Both the position numbers and the translations under genes were made by a program. The notes beneath the pieces were generated by a model. That model searched no databases, was not told where the DNA came from, and saw only the letters and a program-made list of their open reading frames with translations. Positions 1 to 8,003 of a DNA stretch of 64,000 bases are shown piece by piece. The stretch is from JAOXRU01 sp965247735 (GTDB lineage: Bacteria; Bacteroidota; Bacteroidia; Flavobacteriales; Flavobacteriaceae): contig CBDFHN010000002.1 of the NCBI GenBank assembly GCA_965247735.1, positions 2,914,001 through 2,978,000 on the forward strand, read 5' to 3'. Every line of letters begins with the position of its first letter. Within the stretch, counting starts at the first letter, position 1.

Positions 1-1656
1 ATTAATGTTATCCAAGCTAGAACATTAACCTTACTAGCAGATATCTATAGCATACAAAACAAAAGAACCTTAGCTATCAATACCTATTTAAAAGCAAAAG
101 ATAAAGCTAACTTATATAAAAACCTATCTCTTAAGTCGTCAGTCATCTATGCTCTTGCTCAATTATATAGTGAAAACAAAGAGTATAAAAAAGCATTTCG
201 ATATTCTGAAGAACATAAGCAACTATCTGATAGTCTTGTTAATGCAAAAAACATAAGACTAATTGCCAATTCCACAGCCTTATATGAAAGTGAAAAGAAA
301 GACAAAGAAATTCTAGTACAAACCTCAAAAATAAAAGCCCAAGAAAATCTTTTATTAAAACGAAATAACCGAAATCTATATCTTATTGCTTCTCTTATCT
401 GTATTGCCTTTATTGGTTTTTGGTTTTATCAAAAAAAGATATACAACGTAAAAGAGCTGTACAATAAAAGACTTAAAAAAATAAACAAAAGACTTCAGAG
501 AATAAATGAAATGCTTAAAAAATCTAGAGCTAACGCTTTGGTTGCTATGGAGGCAAAAGCATCTATTTTAAACAATATTACACATGAGTTAAAAACACCA
601 TTGCAAACCATTTCAAGTGTATCTCTACTTTTATCTAATGAGGGACAAACCAGCACTCAGAAAAAATATATGGACACTATCGATTTTTCTGTTAAAAATT
701 TACTTAATCTAATCAATAATGCTATTACACTTAATTCTGATCAAAAGGAAAAAGCTAAATTAAATTTAAATCCTTTTAATTTAACAAAAACAGTAAATAA
801 TATTGCAACAGTAATGAATGTAATTGGACTAAACAACAAATTACATGTGCTTTTAGATCCAAAAATTAAATACCTAGAATTGATTGGCGATGAGCCCAAA
901 CTGATTCAAATTCTAAACAACCTGCTCGGAAATGCCAATAAATACACTAACAGCGGAAGTATTACATTGCAAATAGATATCTTAAAAATTAATAGAAAAG
1001 AAGTTTGCATACAGTTTAATGTTTCTGATACAGGTGTTGGTATAGCTCCTAGTGATTTAGACAAGATATTCACTCCTTTTTACCGTGTTTCGGAGGCTTT
1101 AACCTCAAAAACAACCGGATCTGGTTTAGGTCTATCAATAGTTCAAAACCTTATTTCTGCTCATAATAGTAAAATAGTTGTGGCTTCAGAAAAAGGAAAA
1201 GGCACGTCCTTTAAATTTGAATTTAACTATGAAATTGCTTCAGTTGCTGAAAAAGAACAAAAGATTAATCCTCCAGATATAAAAGTCTTGATTGTAGAAG
1301 ATCATAAAATTAATCAGCTATTGATTAAAAAAAATATAGAGCAGGAAGGCTTTGTTTGCAAAATTGCTAGCAATGGTTTGGAGGCTGTAAACCTAGTGAA
1401 AAACGAAAAATTTGATATTATACTTACCGATATTATGATGCCCATAATGGATGGTTTTGAGTCCTCAAAAATTATCAAAGAAATGTACAGTAACCTTCCT
1501 ATAATAGCAATTACTGCAGTATCAGAAAATGAAGAACGTCAGAAATTTGAAGAAGCCCAAATACATACAGTAATAAACAAACCTATTAATACCAAAGAGC
1601 TTTTTAAATCCATTTACATAGAATTAAACATTAGTAAGCTGGATCTAAGTGCTTAA
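1..1656 (+). CDS. Hybrid sensor histidine kinase with C-terminal receiver domain (5' end outside window)
   Basis: The reading frame is open from base 1, so the gene starts upstream; the internal ATG at 511 is not the start. The 551 visible residues show a helical, TPR-like stretch (to about residue 95), a membrane helix at about 125-142, a charged coiled linker, a HisKA domain with H-box His about residue 195 (HELKTPL), a HATPase domain (N box NLLGNANKY about 307, G boxes DTGVGI and GSGLGL), and a receiver domain from about 429 with phospho-acceptor Asp about 477 and conserved Lys about 527. Such TPR-TM-kinase-REC proteins are cytoplasmic-membrane phosphorelay sensors in Bacteroidota. There is no separate output domain, so phosphate probably passes to an unlinked regulator. 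The signal is unknown. The kinase call is firm. Confidence 0.9.
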   Translation: MNVIQARTLTLLADIYSIQNKRTLAINTYLKAKDKANLYKNLSLKSSVIYALAQLYSENKEYKKAFRYSEEHKQLSDSLVNAKNIRLIANSTALYESEKKDKEILVQTSKIKAQENLLLKRNNRNLYLIASLICIAFIGFWFYQKKIYNVKELYNKRLKKINKRLQRINEMLKKSRANALVAMEAKASILNNITHELKTPLQTISSVSLLLSNEGQTSTQKKYMDTIDFSVKNLLNLINNAITLNSDQKEKAKLNLNPFNLTKTVNNIATVMNVIGLNNKLHVLLDPKIKYLELIGDEPKLIQILNNLLGNANKYTNSGSITLQIDILKINRKEVCIQFNVSDTGVGIAPSDLDKIFTPFYRVSEALTSKTTGSGLGLSIVQNLISAHNSKIVVASEKGKGTSFKFEFNYEIASVAEKEQKINPPDIKVLIVEDHKINQLLIKKNIEQEGFVCKIASNGLEAVNLVKNEKFDIILTDIMMPIMDGFESSKIIKEMYSNLPIIAITAVSENEERQKFEEAQIHTVINKPINTKELFKSIYIELNISKLDLSA

Positions 1657-1673
1657 AAAAGGTTTTGTAACCT
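1655..1673 (-). terminator. Possible weak terminator of the acetyltransferase gene
   Basis: Between two convergent stop codons there is a 5-bp stem (AGGTT/AACCT, loop TTGT). On the minus strand it is followed by a run of six T. The stem is short, so activity is uncertain. Confidence 0.3.
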
Positions 1674-1679
1674 GTAAGC

Positions 1680-2120
1680 CTAGTTTTTCACCATCTTAAA
1701 ATGCGGAATGCCATCTTCTAAATATTCCTCCCCTTCGGCAACAAAACCTAGGTTGTTATAAAACTTAAGTAAATATTTTTGAGCGGATATTATGATTGTA
1801 GTTTCGTTATAAACTTCTTTTACAGCTGCAATAGAGGCTTTCATAACATCATAACCATATCCATATTGACGCTGATCTTTAGCCACTACTACTCTACCAA
1901 TACTTGGCTTATCAAAATAATCTCCAGCATCAAAAACACGGGTATAACCAACCAAAACACCTTCTTTTTCTACTACTACATGCAATGCTTTCTGATCTTT
2001 ACCATCAATATCTTGATATACACAGTCTTGTTCTACTACAAACACTTCGCTACGCAATTGTAGTATTGCATACAACTCATCTGTACTTAATTCTTTAAAT
2101 TTTTTGACTGTTATTTTCAT
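1680..2120 (-). CDS. GNAT family N-acetyltransferase, ElaA-like
   Basis: A 146-aa protein covering a complete single GNAT fold. The N-terminus has the pattern of the ElaA group (ELYAILQLRSEVFVVEQ, then a YQDIDGKD segment). The acetyl-CoA binding region is at about residues 75-95 (IGRVVVAKDQRQYGYGYDVM, an R/Q-x-x-G-x-G/A-like loop), and a late FYNNLGFV motif precedes the last strands. ElaA-type enzymes transfer acetyl groups from acetyl-CoA, but their substrate is not established. The gene is monocistronic, convergent with the kinase, and has a TAAATTTG box about 30 bp upstream. The family call is good; the substrate is unknown. Confidence 0.85.
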   Translation of the reverse strand: MKITVKKFKELSTDELYAILQLRSEVFVVEQDCVYQDIDGKDQKALHVVVEKEGVLVGYTRVFDAGDYFDKPSIGRVVVAKDQRQYGYGYDVMKASIAAVKEVYNETTIIISAQKYLLKFYNNLGFVAEGEEYLEDGIPHFKMVKN

Positions 2121-2149
2121 ATATCTCTATTATTGTATTGGTTCTACCA

Positions 2150-2157
2150 CAAATTTA
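2150..2157 (-). promoter_or_regulatory. Candidate -7 element (TAnnTTTG) for the acetyltransferase gene
   Basis: The minus strand reads TAAATTTG, an exact match to the Bacteroidota housekeeping -7 consensus, about 30 bp before the ATG. I saw no good -33 TTG at the usual spacing. The rest of the 2121-2369 gap shows nothing else I can name. Confidence 0.35.
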
Positions 2158-2369
2158 ATGATAATTGCTTTTTACTAGAATATCTGTTCGAATTTCTGAT
2201 AAGAGATTAGTATCAAGAATTGGATAAATTCTTATACAGTTCTCGATACAATTTTATTTAATTATGCTATCGCATACTTAGATAAAATGACTCGACCTGA
2301 CAATCACCTTAATTCACTACAGAATCTATTGTGCTATATACAGCAGGTATTAATTGCTACTCTTCATTT

Positions 2370-3314
2370 TTAATCTTGGGCTATAAGTTTAGTATCCTTA
2401 CATTTTCCAAATTCAGGTTGTATATTGATATGATTGATTCCAAATGTATGAAATAATTCTTCTTCTAGTACTGATATATAGCTATCAAAAACCGAAAGTG
2501 TAAAATCTTCTTTAAAATCGATATGGGCTTCAAAATGAAATTCAGAATCATTTAATTGCCAAAAATGCACATGGTGAATAGTATGTATTCGTGTATCTTT
2601 CGACATATGAGCTATTACCTTTTCTACATCCACTGCTTTTGGAGCAAATAATAGCAGTACTGCTGTAGACTCCTTTAGTAGATCATATCCCGCATAGATT
2701 AGATAAATTGCAATTGCCAAAGTAAGTACACTATCTACCCAGTACCAGTTAAAAAAATACATTAAAATCCCTCCAACCAACACAGCTACAGATGCCATCA
2801 TATCAGTCAGTAAATGCAAGTATGCCGATTTCATATTCATATTAGCATCGGCTTCTTTTTTTAATAAAAGCACACTAAATCCATTGGCTAATATTCCTAG
2901 TGTTGCCATTACTATAACCATAATGGATCCTATAGGTTCTGGATTGGCAAACCGTTTAACAGCTTCAATACTTAAAAAAACAGCCACAATAACTAAAGTT
3001 GATGCATTTATAAAAGCTGCAATAATTTCCGCCCTTTTATAGCCAAATGTTTTTGAAGTAGATGCTTCTTTTTTAGACAATACATTAGCGATATAACTTA
3101 CTATTAGTGAAATTACATCACTAAAATTGTGTAAAGCATCTGACAATAAGGATAAGCTTCCCGAAAGTAATCCCCCTATGGCCTGTGCAATTGTAATCCC
3201 TATATTTAAAAAAATAGCAATTGCTAAATTCTTTCCTGTTAATGTACCATGATCATGGAGGTTATGGAGGTTATTGAGGTTATTGCTATGATTATGTTTG
3301 TGACTGTGTCCCAT
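2370..3314 (-). CDS. Cation diffusion facilitator family transporter (Zn2+/Cd2+ efflux type)
   Basis: A 314-aa protein with a His-rich N-terminus, six membrane helices (about residues 28-205) and a cytoplasmic domain of about 90 residues. The two metal-site helices are visible: LLSDALHNFSD (about residues 56-66, the H-x-x-x-D pair) and HLLTDMMASV (about 167-176). A His-rich linker and the tail motif IHHVHFWQLND identify the CzcD/ZitB-like branch. The protein exports zinc or related divalent cations across the cytoplasmic membrane by proton antiport. It sits 38 bp after a Fur-family regulator gene on the same strand, so metal-dependent control is likely. Zn is the best guess for substrate; Cd or Co are not excluded. 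Confidence 0.92.
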   Translation of the reverse strand: MGHSHKHNHSNNLNNLHNLHDHGTLTGKNLAIAIFLNIGITIAQAIGGLLSGSLSLLSDALHNFSDVISLIVSYIANVLSKKEASTSKTFGYKRAEIIAAFINASTLVIVAVFLSIEAVKRFANPEPIGSIMVIVMATLGILANGFSVLLLKKEADANMNMKSAYLHLLTDMMASVAVLVGGILMYFFNWYWVDSVLTLAIAIYLIYAGYDLLKESTAVLLLFAPKAVDVEKVIAHMSKDTRIHTIHHVHFWQLNDSEFHFEAHIDFKEDFTLSVFDSYISVLEEELFHTFGINHINIQPEFGKCKDTKLIAQD

Positions 3315-3352
3315 ACTATCTTATAATTTTAAAACAAAATTACAAGAGAATA

Positions 3353-3778
3353 CTATGCAACAGTGTTACAATCTTTACAGATACCTTTGATAGCTATTTG
3401 AATCTCGTTTACCTTATAAGCTTCCCCTAATTGAATTATAGGCACATTAACTGTTTCTATGCAGCTTGTTTTCTGACACTTTTCGCAATAAAAATGAGGA
3501 TGATTATCGTTATGCTGATGAATTTTACAAGTATCACTACATAACATATAGTTTTTTAATCCCGCAGGATTAAGTACTGCATGTAATACTCCTTTCTCTA
3601 CAAAAGTAACTAAGGTTCTGTAAATTGTAATGCGATCGCAATAAAACAGCTCTTTTTCAATTTCGTTGGCTGCCATGCCATTTTTTGAAGCAAGCAATAG
3701 TTTTAAAACCAATATCCGAACAGGTGTAACCTTTATGGCTTTGGCTTCTAAAAACGATATTACGGCTTCGGATGCCAT
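3353..3778 (-). CDS. Fur-family transcriptional regulator (Fur/Zur/PerR-like)
   Basis: The frame is open to an ATG at 3832, but that start would lie inside rpiB. The ATG at 3778, one base after the rpiB stop, gives a 141-aa protein that begins as Fur proteins do (MASEAVISFLEAKAIK). An N-terminal winged helix (TPVRILVLKLLLASKNGMAANEIEKEL, then RITIYRTLVTFVEKGVL) is followed by the dimer/metal domain with two Cys pairs (CEKC and CKDC) that form a structural zinc site, and an HQHNDNHPHFYC sensing region. The neighbouring zinc-type exporter suggests Zur- or Fur-like metal sensing, but the exact metal cannot be read from sequence. Confidence 0.85.
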   Translation of the reverse strand: MASEAVISFLEAKAIKVTPVRILVLKLLLASKNGMAANEIEKELFYCDRITIYRTLVTFVEKGVLHAVLNPAGLKNYMLCSDTCKIHQHNDNHPHFYCEKCQKTSCIETVNVPIIQLGEAYKVNEIQIAIKGICKDCNTVA

Positions 3779-3779
3779 A

Positions 3780-4214
3780 TTATTGGCAAAGTGGGATTTT
3801 TTGAATTCTTGTTTCGTGTCTTCCTCCTTCAAATTCGGTAGCTAAAAACATTTTCACCATCTCTATAGCCTGAGGAACAGAAATAAAACGTGCTGGAAGT
3901 CCAAGAATATTAGCATCATTGTGTGTTCTTGCTAATTCTGTAATCTCCTTAGTCCAACACAGTGCTGCTCTTACTTTAGGATATTTGTTTGCAGTCATTG
4001 CAGCTCCATTACCACTTCCACAGATAATAATTCCGAAATCTACTTCCTTGTTCTCAACAGCTTTAGCAACTGGATGTATAAAATCTGCATAGTCAACACT
4101 TGCACCATCATCGGTACCAAAATTAACAACTTCTATATTTACTGAACGTAAATATCCTAGTATAGTAAGTTTATATTCTGTTCCAGCGTGATCGTTTCCA
4201 ATAGCAATTTTCAT
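3780..4214 (-). CDS. rpiB: Ribose-5-phosphate isomerase B
   Basis: A 144-aa protein, the usual length for RpiB. It shows the start motif GNDHAGTEYK (Asp8, His9), the catalytic-Cys loop IICGSGNGAAMTANKYPKVRA (Cys65) and HNDANILGLPARF. The enzyme interconverts ribose-5-phosphate and ribulose-5-phosphate in the non-oxidative pentose phosphate pathway, in the cytoplasm. Its stop is followed after one base by the regulator start, so the two are probably co-transcribed. The related LacA/LacB subunits form heteromers; no partner is present, so RpiB is the better call. Confidence 0.92.
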   Translation of the reverse strand: MKIAIGNDHAGTEYKLTILGYLRSVNIEVVNFGTDDGASVDYADFIHPVAKAVENKEVDFGIIICGSGNGAAMTANKYPKVRAALCWTKEITELARTHNDANILGLPARFISVPQAIEMVKMFLATEFEGGRHETRIQKIPLCQ

Positions 4215-4346
4215 CTTGTATAATTTAATTCAAAATAATGGTTATTCCTAAGAGTACAAAACTACTAAATATTACATCAAATCTTAGAACAAAAAAGAAT
4301 GCATTTTTTTGTAACGCAAAAGCGCATTTTTTATTGCATTTTTTTT

Positions 4347-4354
4347 TAAATTTG
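4347..4354 (+). promoter_or_regulatory. Candidate -7 element (TAnnTTTG) upstream of the leucine-rich protein gene
   Basis: TAAATTTG matches the Bacteroidota -7 consensus exactly. Transcription from here would give a leader of about 150 nt before the ATG at 4509. The leader contains an inverted repeat (TTTGGGT at 4435-4441 with ACCCAAA at 4457-4463). It also contains a 36-codon frame (4363-4473) that I do not call as a gene. Confidence 0.35.
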
Positions 4355-4508
4355 CCATAATTATGGTTTTAAAAAATCCGATGAAACGTAAAAATCTTAA
4401 AATATTGTGCAAAAAAGATGTATTTCATCGAATATTTGGGTCTTTAAGCGAAGAAAACCCAAAACTTTTCTAATTTAGTAATGAATCAATAATTAAAGCC
4501 TCACAATT

Positions 4509-5678
4509 ATGAAACATTTTTACGTACTTATTTTGTTATACGCATTTGCCTCTAATGCACAAACGATTACTATTACCGACCCAAATTTTGAAAGAGCATT
4601 AATTGCTATTGGACTAGACCAAGGAACTGTAGATGGAACTATAGAAGCTACCAACGTTATCTATGTTAGAGAACTTAATATTCCTAATAAAAACATTAGT
4701 GATTTATCTGGTTTATCTGCATTTATCAATTTAGAAAAAATCAATGCAAGTGGAAATTCTATTTCTGCAATTGATTTTAGCAAAAACTTATACCTAAAAG
4801 AAATTATCTTACACTCTAACGAACTTACTAGCATAAATGTTAGTAATAATGTTTGGTTAGAATCTTTAAACGTATATAAAAACAAACTTTCAGCCATTAG
4901 CCTTACAAACAATAGAAACCTAAACTATTTGGCTATTGCTGATAACAATATTACTGCACTAGATGTTACTGCCAATGAAAAAATTGTAACCATTTATGCA
5001 CAAAATAACCAAATTGCAGATATAGATGTTACTGAACTAAAAAACTTAGAAACATTAAATTTTCAAGACAATAGCGTTGCTACATTAAACACTACAAATG
5101 CAACAGCACTAAAACAACTAAATGGGAGTAGCAATTTTCTTAGCACTCTGGATGTGTCTACTAACACTGCTTTGGATCATATTAATGTTATGTTTAATGC
5201 AATCGAAACTTTAGATTGCTCTACTAATACCGCATTAACTACGGTAATTGCTTCGCATAACGAGCTTACTTCTTTAAATGTAAGAAACGGAAGCAATGAA
5301 ACACTGGCTGTACTGAGCATAGAAAACAACCCAAACTTAACCTGTGTTACTGTTGATGATGTTATTGCAAAAGATACTGATTCTGCTTTAACAACACGAT
5401 GGAACAAAGACTATGACGCTAATTTTTCTGATGATTGTAGTGCTATTATTCCACCTGCAAAATACAATGTGTTTATAAGCAGTAGCAAGCAACTTACTAT
5501 TGATAGCCCAAGTGCGGGAGTAGCAAATATTTATAACCTAAGCGGTATTCCTGTTGTAAAATCAGAAATCAATACCGGTAACCAATCATTAAATCTTAAC
5601 AATCTTAAAAATTCTATCTATATTTTAAACATAGTTTCAGAACAAGGTAGCTTTACAAAGAAGCTAGTGCTAAGATAA
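4509..5678 (+). CDS. Secreted leucine-rich-repeat-like protein with T9SS type A sorting domain
   Basis: A 389-aa protein with a signal peptide (residues 1-17, ending SNAQ). From about residue 55 to 285 it has about ten irregular repeats of 20-22 residues of the form L..L..S.N.I..LD.S.N..L, an internalin-like leucine-rich fold. The last 70 residues (about 318-389: YNVFISSSKQLTI, IYNLSGIPV, LNNLKNSIYILNI, FTKKLVLR) match the type A C-terminal sorting domain. Such proteins cross the outer membrane by type IX secretion and are anchored or released. The ligand is unknown. It stands alone and convergent with the PepSY gene, with a shared terminator between. Confidence 0.85.
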   Translation: MKHFYVLILLYAFASNAQTITITDPNFERALIAIGLDQGTVDGTIEATNVIYVRELNIPNKNISDLSGLSAFINLEKINASGNSISAIDFSKNLYLKEIILHSNELTSINVSNNVWLESLNVYKNKLSAISLTNNRNLNYLAIADNNITALDVTANEKIVTIYAQNNQIADIDVTELKNLETLNFQDNSVATLNTTNATALKQLNGSSNFLSTLDVSTNTALDHINVMFNAIETLDCSTNTALTTVIASHNELTSLNVRNGSNETLAVLSIENNPNLTCVTVDDVIAKDTDSALTTRWNKDYDANFSDDCSAIIPPAKYNVFISSSKQLTIDSPSAGVANIYNLSGIPVVKSEINTGNQSLNLNNLKNSIYILNIVSEQGSFTKKLVLR

Positions 5679-5727
5679 CTTAGCACCTCTTAATTTTGAT
5701 TCTAACTTAAAATACTGACTCTATTTT

Positions 5728-5817
5728 AAAAAAGGTCATTGCTTCATCCGATACAATCTTTATATTTTATGCCCCTAAAATGTAATTGAAATACGATGAA
5801 TCAATGTCCTTTTTTTT
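5728..5817. terminator. Bidirectional Rho-independent terminator
   Basis: An imperfect inverted repeat (GGTCATTGcTTCATC at the left, GATGAAtCAATGtCC at the right) is bordered by a run of A on the left and a run of T on the right. It can therefore stop transcription on both strands. It sits exactly between the convergent stops of the leucine-rich protein gene and the PepSY gene. The central loop is long, about 45 nt. Confidence 0.6.
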
Positions 5818-7360
5818 ATTTCTTCTTTAGCTTTAATACAATAAATAGTGTTGTAAACCCAATACACAACCATAATGTATCTATAGCAAAAATAGCATAG
5901 TTTTTAGCGGCATAGGTATTCCAAATCCAATTCCCAGATACAACTCCATTTATAATTGGAATGCAAAGACTCAATACTCCACCAGACAATAGCGTGTATT
6001 TATTAGTGAAATAATTATCTCTTTTATACCTAAAAAACATAAACAATAGCACCCATCCTCCAAAATAGACAGTGTTTAATACCAACTCTCGAGATGTCAG
6101 TGCTGATACTGGCAATACTTTGGCTACTATATAACTAAATGCAGTTATGGGAAACATTGATAAGCAGATGGCCAAATAGATATGACCTACGTTTTTATTA
6201 AAACGTGCTTGTTTTTCTGTTATGTTTTTTCGTTTTCTAGCCTCTAACCATATTAAAACACCTGAAATAATTACAAAACAGGTAATTAAGCCAAGTAAAA
6301 AGTAAACCGTTTTAAATAACTTTCCTGCAAAATTCCCATAATGCAAGGTCCCCATAGCGTCCTCAACAGAAGAAAAATACTCAGGATTATAGGGATCTCG
6401 TTCGGACAATATAGCACCGTTTGCTACCTGATAACGTATAGCACCTTCGGTAATGAAATTTGTTGTTTTATGTAAATTTCCTTCTAATTCTAGCTGCATA
6501 TTATGATCTCCATAATTGTGTATGGTGGCATAACGTATTGCAAAATTTTCCCATTTGGCAGTAGTTTGTGCTATTAAGGGGTTTATTGGATTTATTGAAT
6601 AGCTTACCTGTTCTAAATGAACTTCAGTAGTACTATAGCCCATATCAATACTCATCTTATCATCATCACCCTCATAAAAATACATTTTTGTAGGCAAAAA
6701 AAGTAAAATCCATATTCCAAACCAGACTCCAGTTACCGCATACATAAACTGAAACGGTAAGCCTATTACTCCCAATACTGTATGTGCATCAGACCATACT
6801 AACTTTAACTTTGCTTTAGGACGAAACAAATAAAAATTAGAGATCATTTTTTTCCAATGAATAATAACTCCAGTAACAATGGCAAATAGAAAAAACAATG
6901 CTACTGCCCCTGCCAAATACAATCCGTAGGCTTCCGGAAGTTGGTAAAAGAAATGCAGATAATACAAAATACCGCTTACACTATAAAAACCTGCACCTTC
7001 TTCTGCTATGTCAAGTTTTTCAATATCTATTTCTAAATAGTGCTCTTCTTTTGCTTTTTCTGATGCCAAACTATCCTTAGATGCATACAAAGCGGTGTAC
7101 ACTGTTTTTCCGTCTGGCCTCGGATACATATAGATTTCACGTCCATATAAATCATAATCTTTTGTTTCTAAAAAAGATAAGACCTTATCGAAATCGGTGT
7201 TTTTTTGATGATGTGCAACAGTTTCTTGTTCCCAAGATTGAGTTTCTTCCATAAAAAAAGTGAAAGAACCTGCAAAAAAAATAATATATAAAGCTACACT
7301 TATAACAATACCAGAAACTGTATGGGTATGAAACAACGAGTTGTAATTTTCTTTATTCAT
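5816..7360 (-). CDS. PepSY-associated transmembrane protein (siderophore reductase-like)
   Basis: A 514-aa protein with about seven hydrophobic segments. The N-terminus (FHTHTVSGIVISVALYIIFF) starts with the His-containing helix typical of PepSY_TM/PiuB proteins. Two large extracytoplasmic loops follow (about residues 35-135 and 225-345), then a helix with an HYGNFAGK segment, and three C-terminal helices. Homologous proteins such as FpvG of the pyoverdine system reduce ferric siderophores at the cytoplasmic membrane. The gene is last in a minus-strand series after a TonB siderophore receptor and two small membrane genes, with only 4 bp to its neighbour. Role in iron release is inferred from family and context. 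Confidence 0.8.
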   Translation of the reverse strand: MNKENYNSLFHTHTVSGIVISVALYIIFFAGSFTFFMEETQSWEQETVAHHQKNTDFDKVLSFLETKDYDLYGREIYMYPRPDGKTVYTALYASKDSLASEKAKEEHYLEIDIEKLDIAEEGAGFYSVSGILYYLHFFYQLPEAYGLYLAGAVALFFLFAIVTGVIIHWKKMISNFYLFRPKAKLKLVWSDAHTVLGVIGLPFQFMYAVTGVWFGIWILLFLPTKMYFYEGDDDKMSIDMGYSTTEVHLEQVSYSINPINPLIAQTTAKWENFAIRYATIHNYGDHNMQLELEGNLHKTTNFITEGAIRYQVANGAILSERDPYNPEYFSSVEDAMGTLHYGNFAGKLFKTVYFLLGLITCFVIISGVLIWLEARKRKNITEKQARFNKNVGHIYLAICLSMFPITAFSYIVAKVLPVSALTSRELVLNTVYFGGWVLLFMFFRYKRDNYFTNKYTLLSGGVLSLCIPIINGVVSGNWIWNTYAAKNYAIFAIDTLWLCIGFTTLFIVLKLKKK

Positions 7361-7364
7361 TTTA

Positions 7365-7643
7365 TTATATATAAAGAATTAATAAACCAAGTAAGATGGC
7401 AAAAGTGTAGTACCCCATAATTCGCCAAGCATTTCTTACCATATATGGAGGTATCATGCATGCTACCCATACCATACAAATACTAAAGTTACCGCTTATC
7501 ATAACTGTAAAATGACTTGGCAAAAGTTTGGCTATTACAAGGTGTAGTATTACCGCAACAAAATAACCACCTAAAAGCCCTGCTATAAATTTTAGAAGGC
7601 GTTGCCCTATTGATGTTTTTAAATATTTTGGGTTTGCTGGCAT
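7365..7643 (-). CDS. Small membrane protein, DUF3649-like, in iron operon
   Basis: A 92-aa protein with three predicted helices: AGLLGGYFVAVILHLVIAKLLP, a middle one ending MIPPYMVRNAWR, and a C-terminal hydrophobic tail. The GGYxxA...LP...W pattern resembles the DUF3649 iron-uptake membrane proteins that accompany PepSY reductases in proteobacterial siderophore loci. The gene lies 4 bp before the PepSY gene and 2 bp after the 95-aa gene, so it is surely co-transcribed with them. It probably forms part of a membrane reductase complex; this is inference. Confidence 0.65.
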   Translation of the reverse strand: MPANPKYLKTSIGQRLLKFIAGLLGGYFVAVILHLVIAKLLPSHFTVMISGNFSICMVWVACMIPPYMVRNAWRIMGYYTFAILLGLLILYI

Positions 7644-7645
7644 AA

Positions 7646-7933
7646 TTAGTTTCTAAGTGGCATTACTAAAATAAGTAGGCAGGAAAGAGTCATTAACAGC
7701 ACTAATGCGGCAAAAAATCCGCTTACTGCTCCCAATTCAATTACTAAAATCGTAAAAGAGAAAAACAATAATAAAAAACCAAGTATTTTACTAACTACAG
7801 TATGCTGTTGCAAATAGATTTCTATAAAATTACCTTTAATTAACAATGCCTTTTTAGAACTATTATAACAACAATAAATGCCTAATAACATGGATAAAAT
7901 GCCTATTACAATCATAGTTTTCTTTATTACCAA
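7646..7933 (-). CDS. Small membrane protein, DUF3325-like, in iron operon
   Basis: A 95-aa protein with three hydrophobic segments (about residues 5-25, 48-66 and 68-91), ending with a short basic tail (MPLRN). The pattern GFLLLFFSF...G...G followed by a leucine-rich helix resembles DUF3325, which occurs next to DUF3649 and PepSY proteins in siderophore loci. It is the first of three tightly packed genes. A terminator hairpin separates it from the upstream TonB receptor, so expression relies on read-through or its own promoter. Confidence 0.6.
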   Translation of the reverse strand: MVIKKTMIVIGILSMLLGIYCCYNSSKKALLIKGNFIEIYLQQHTVVSKILGFLLLFFSFTILVIELGAVSGFFAALVLLMTLSCLLILVMPLRN

Positions 7934-7968
7934 AAAAATGCAACTCTGATAAACTACCAGAGTTGCAT
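7931..7968 (-). terminator. Rho-independent terminator after the TonB receptor gene
   Basis: A perfect 11-bp stem (ATGCAACTCTG with CAGAGTTGCAT, loop of 9) is followed on the minus strand by seven T. It lies between the receptor stop (8004) and the start of the 95-aa gene (7933), overlapping that start. It may attenuate rather than fully stop transcription into the downstream iron genes. Confidence 0.75.
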
Positions 7969-8003
7969 TACTAGGCTATTAAAATTATTTAACTAATCTT
8001 TTC

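Noticed and set aside
1779..2098. Plus-strand frames over the acetyltransferase gene
   Set aside because: Opposite strand of a clear GNAT gene, with biased composition and no start signals.
3353..3832. Longer start (ATG 3832) of the Fur-family gene
   Set aside because: It would overlap the 3' end of rpiB by 50 bp; the ATG at 3778 abuts the rpiB stop and begins like Fur proteins.
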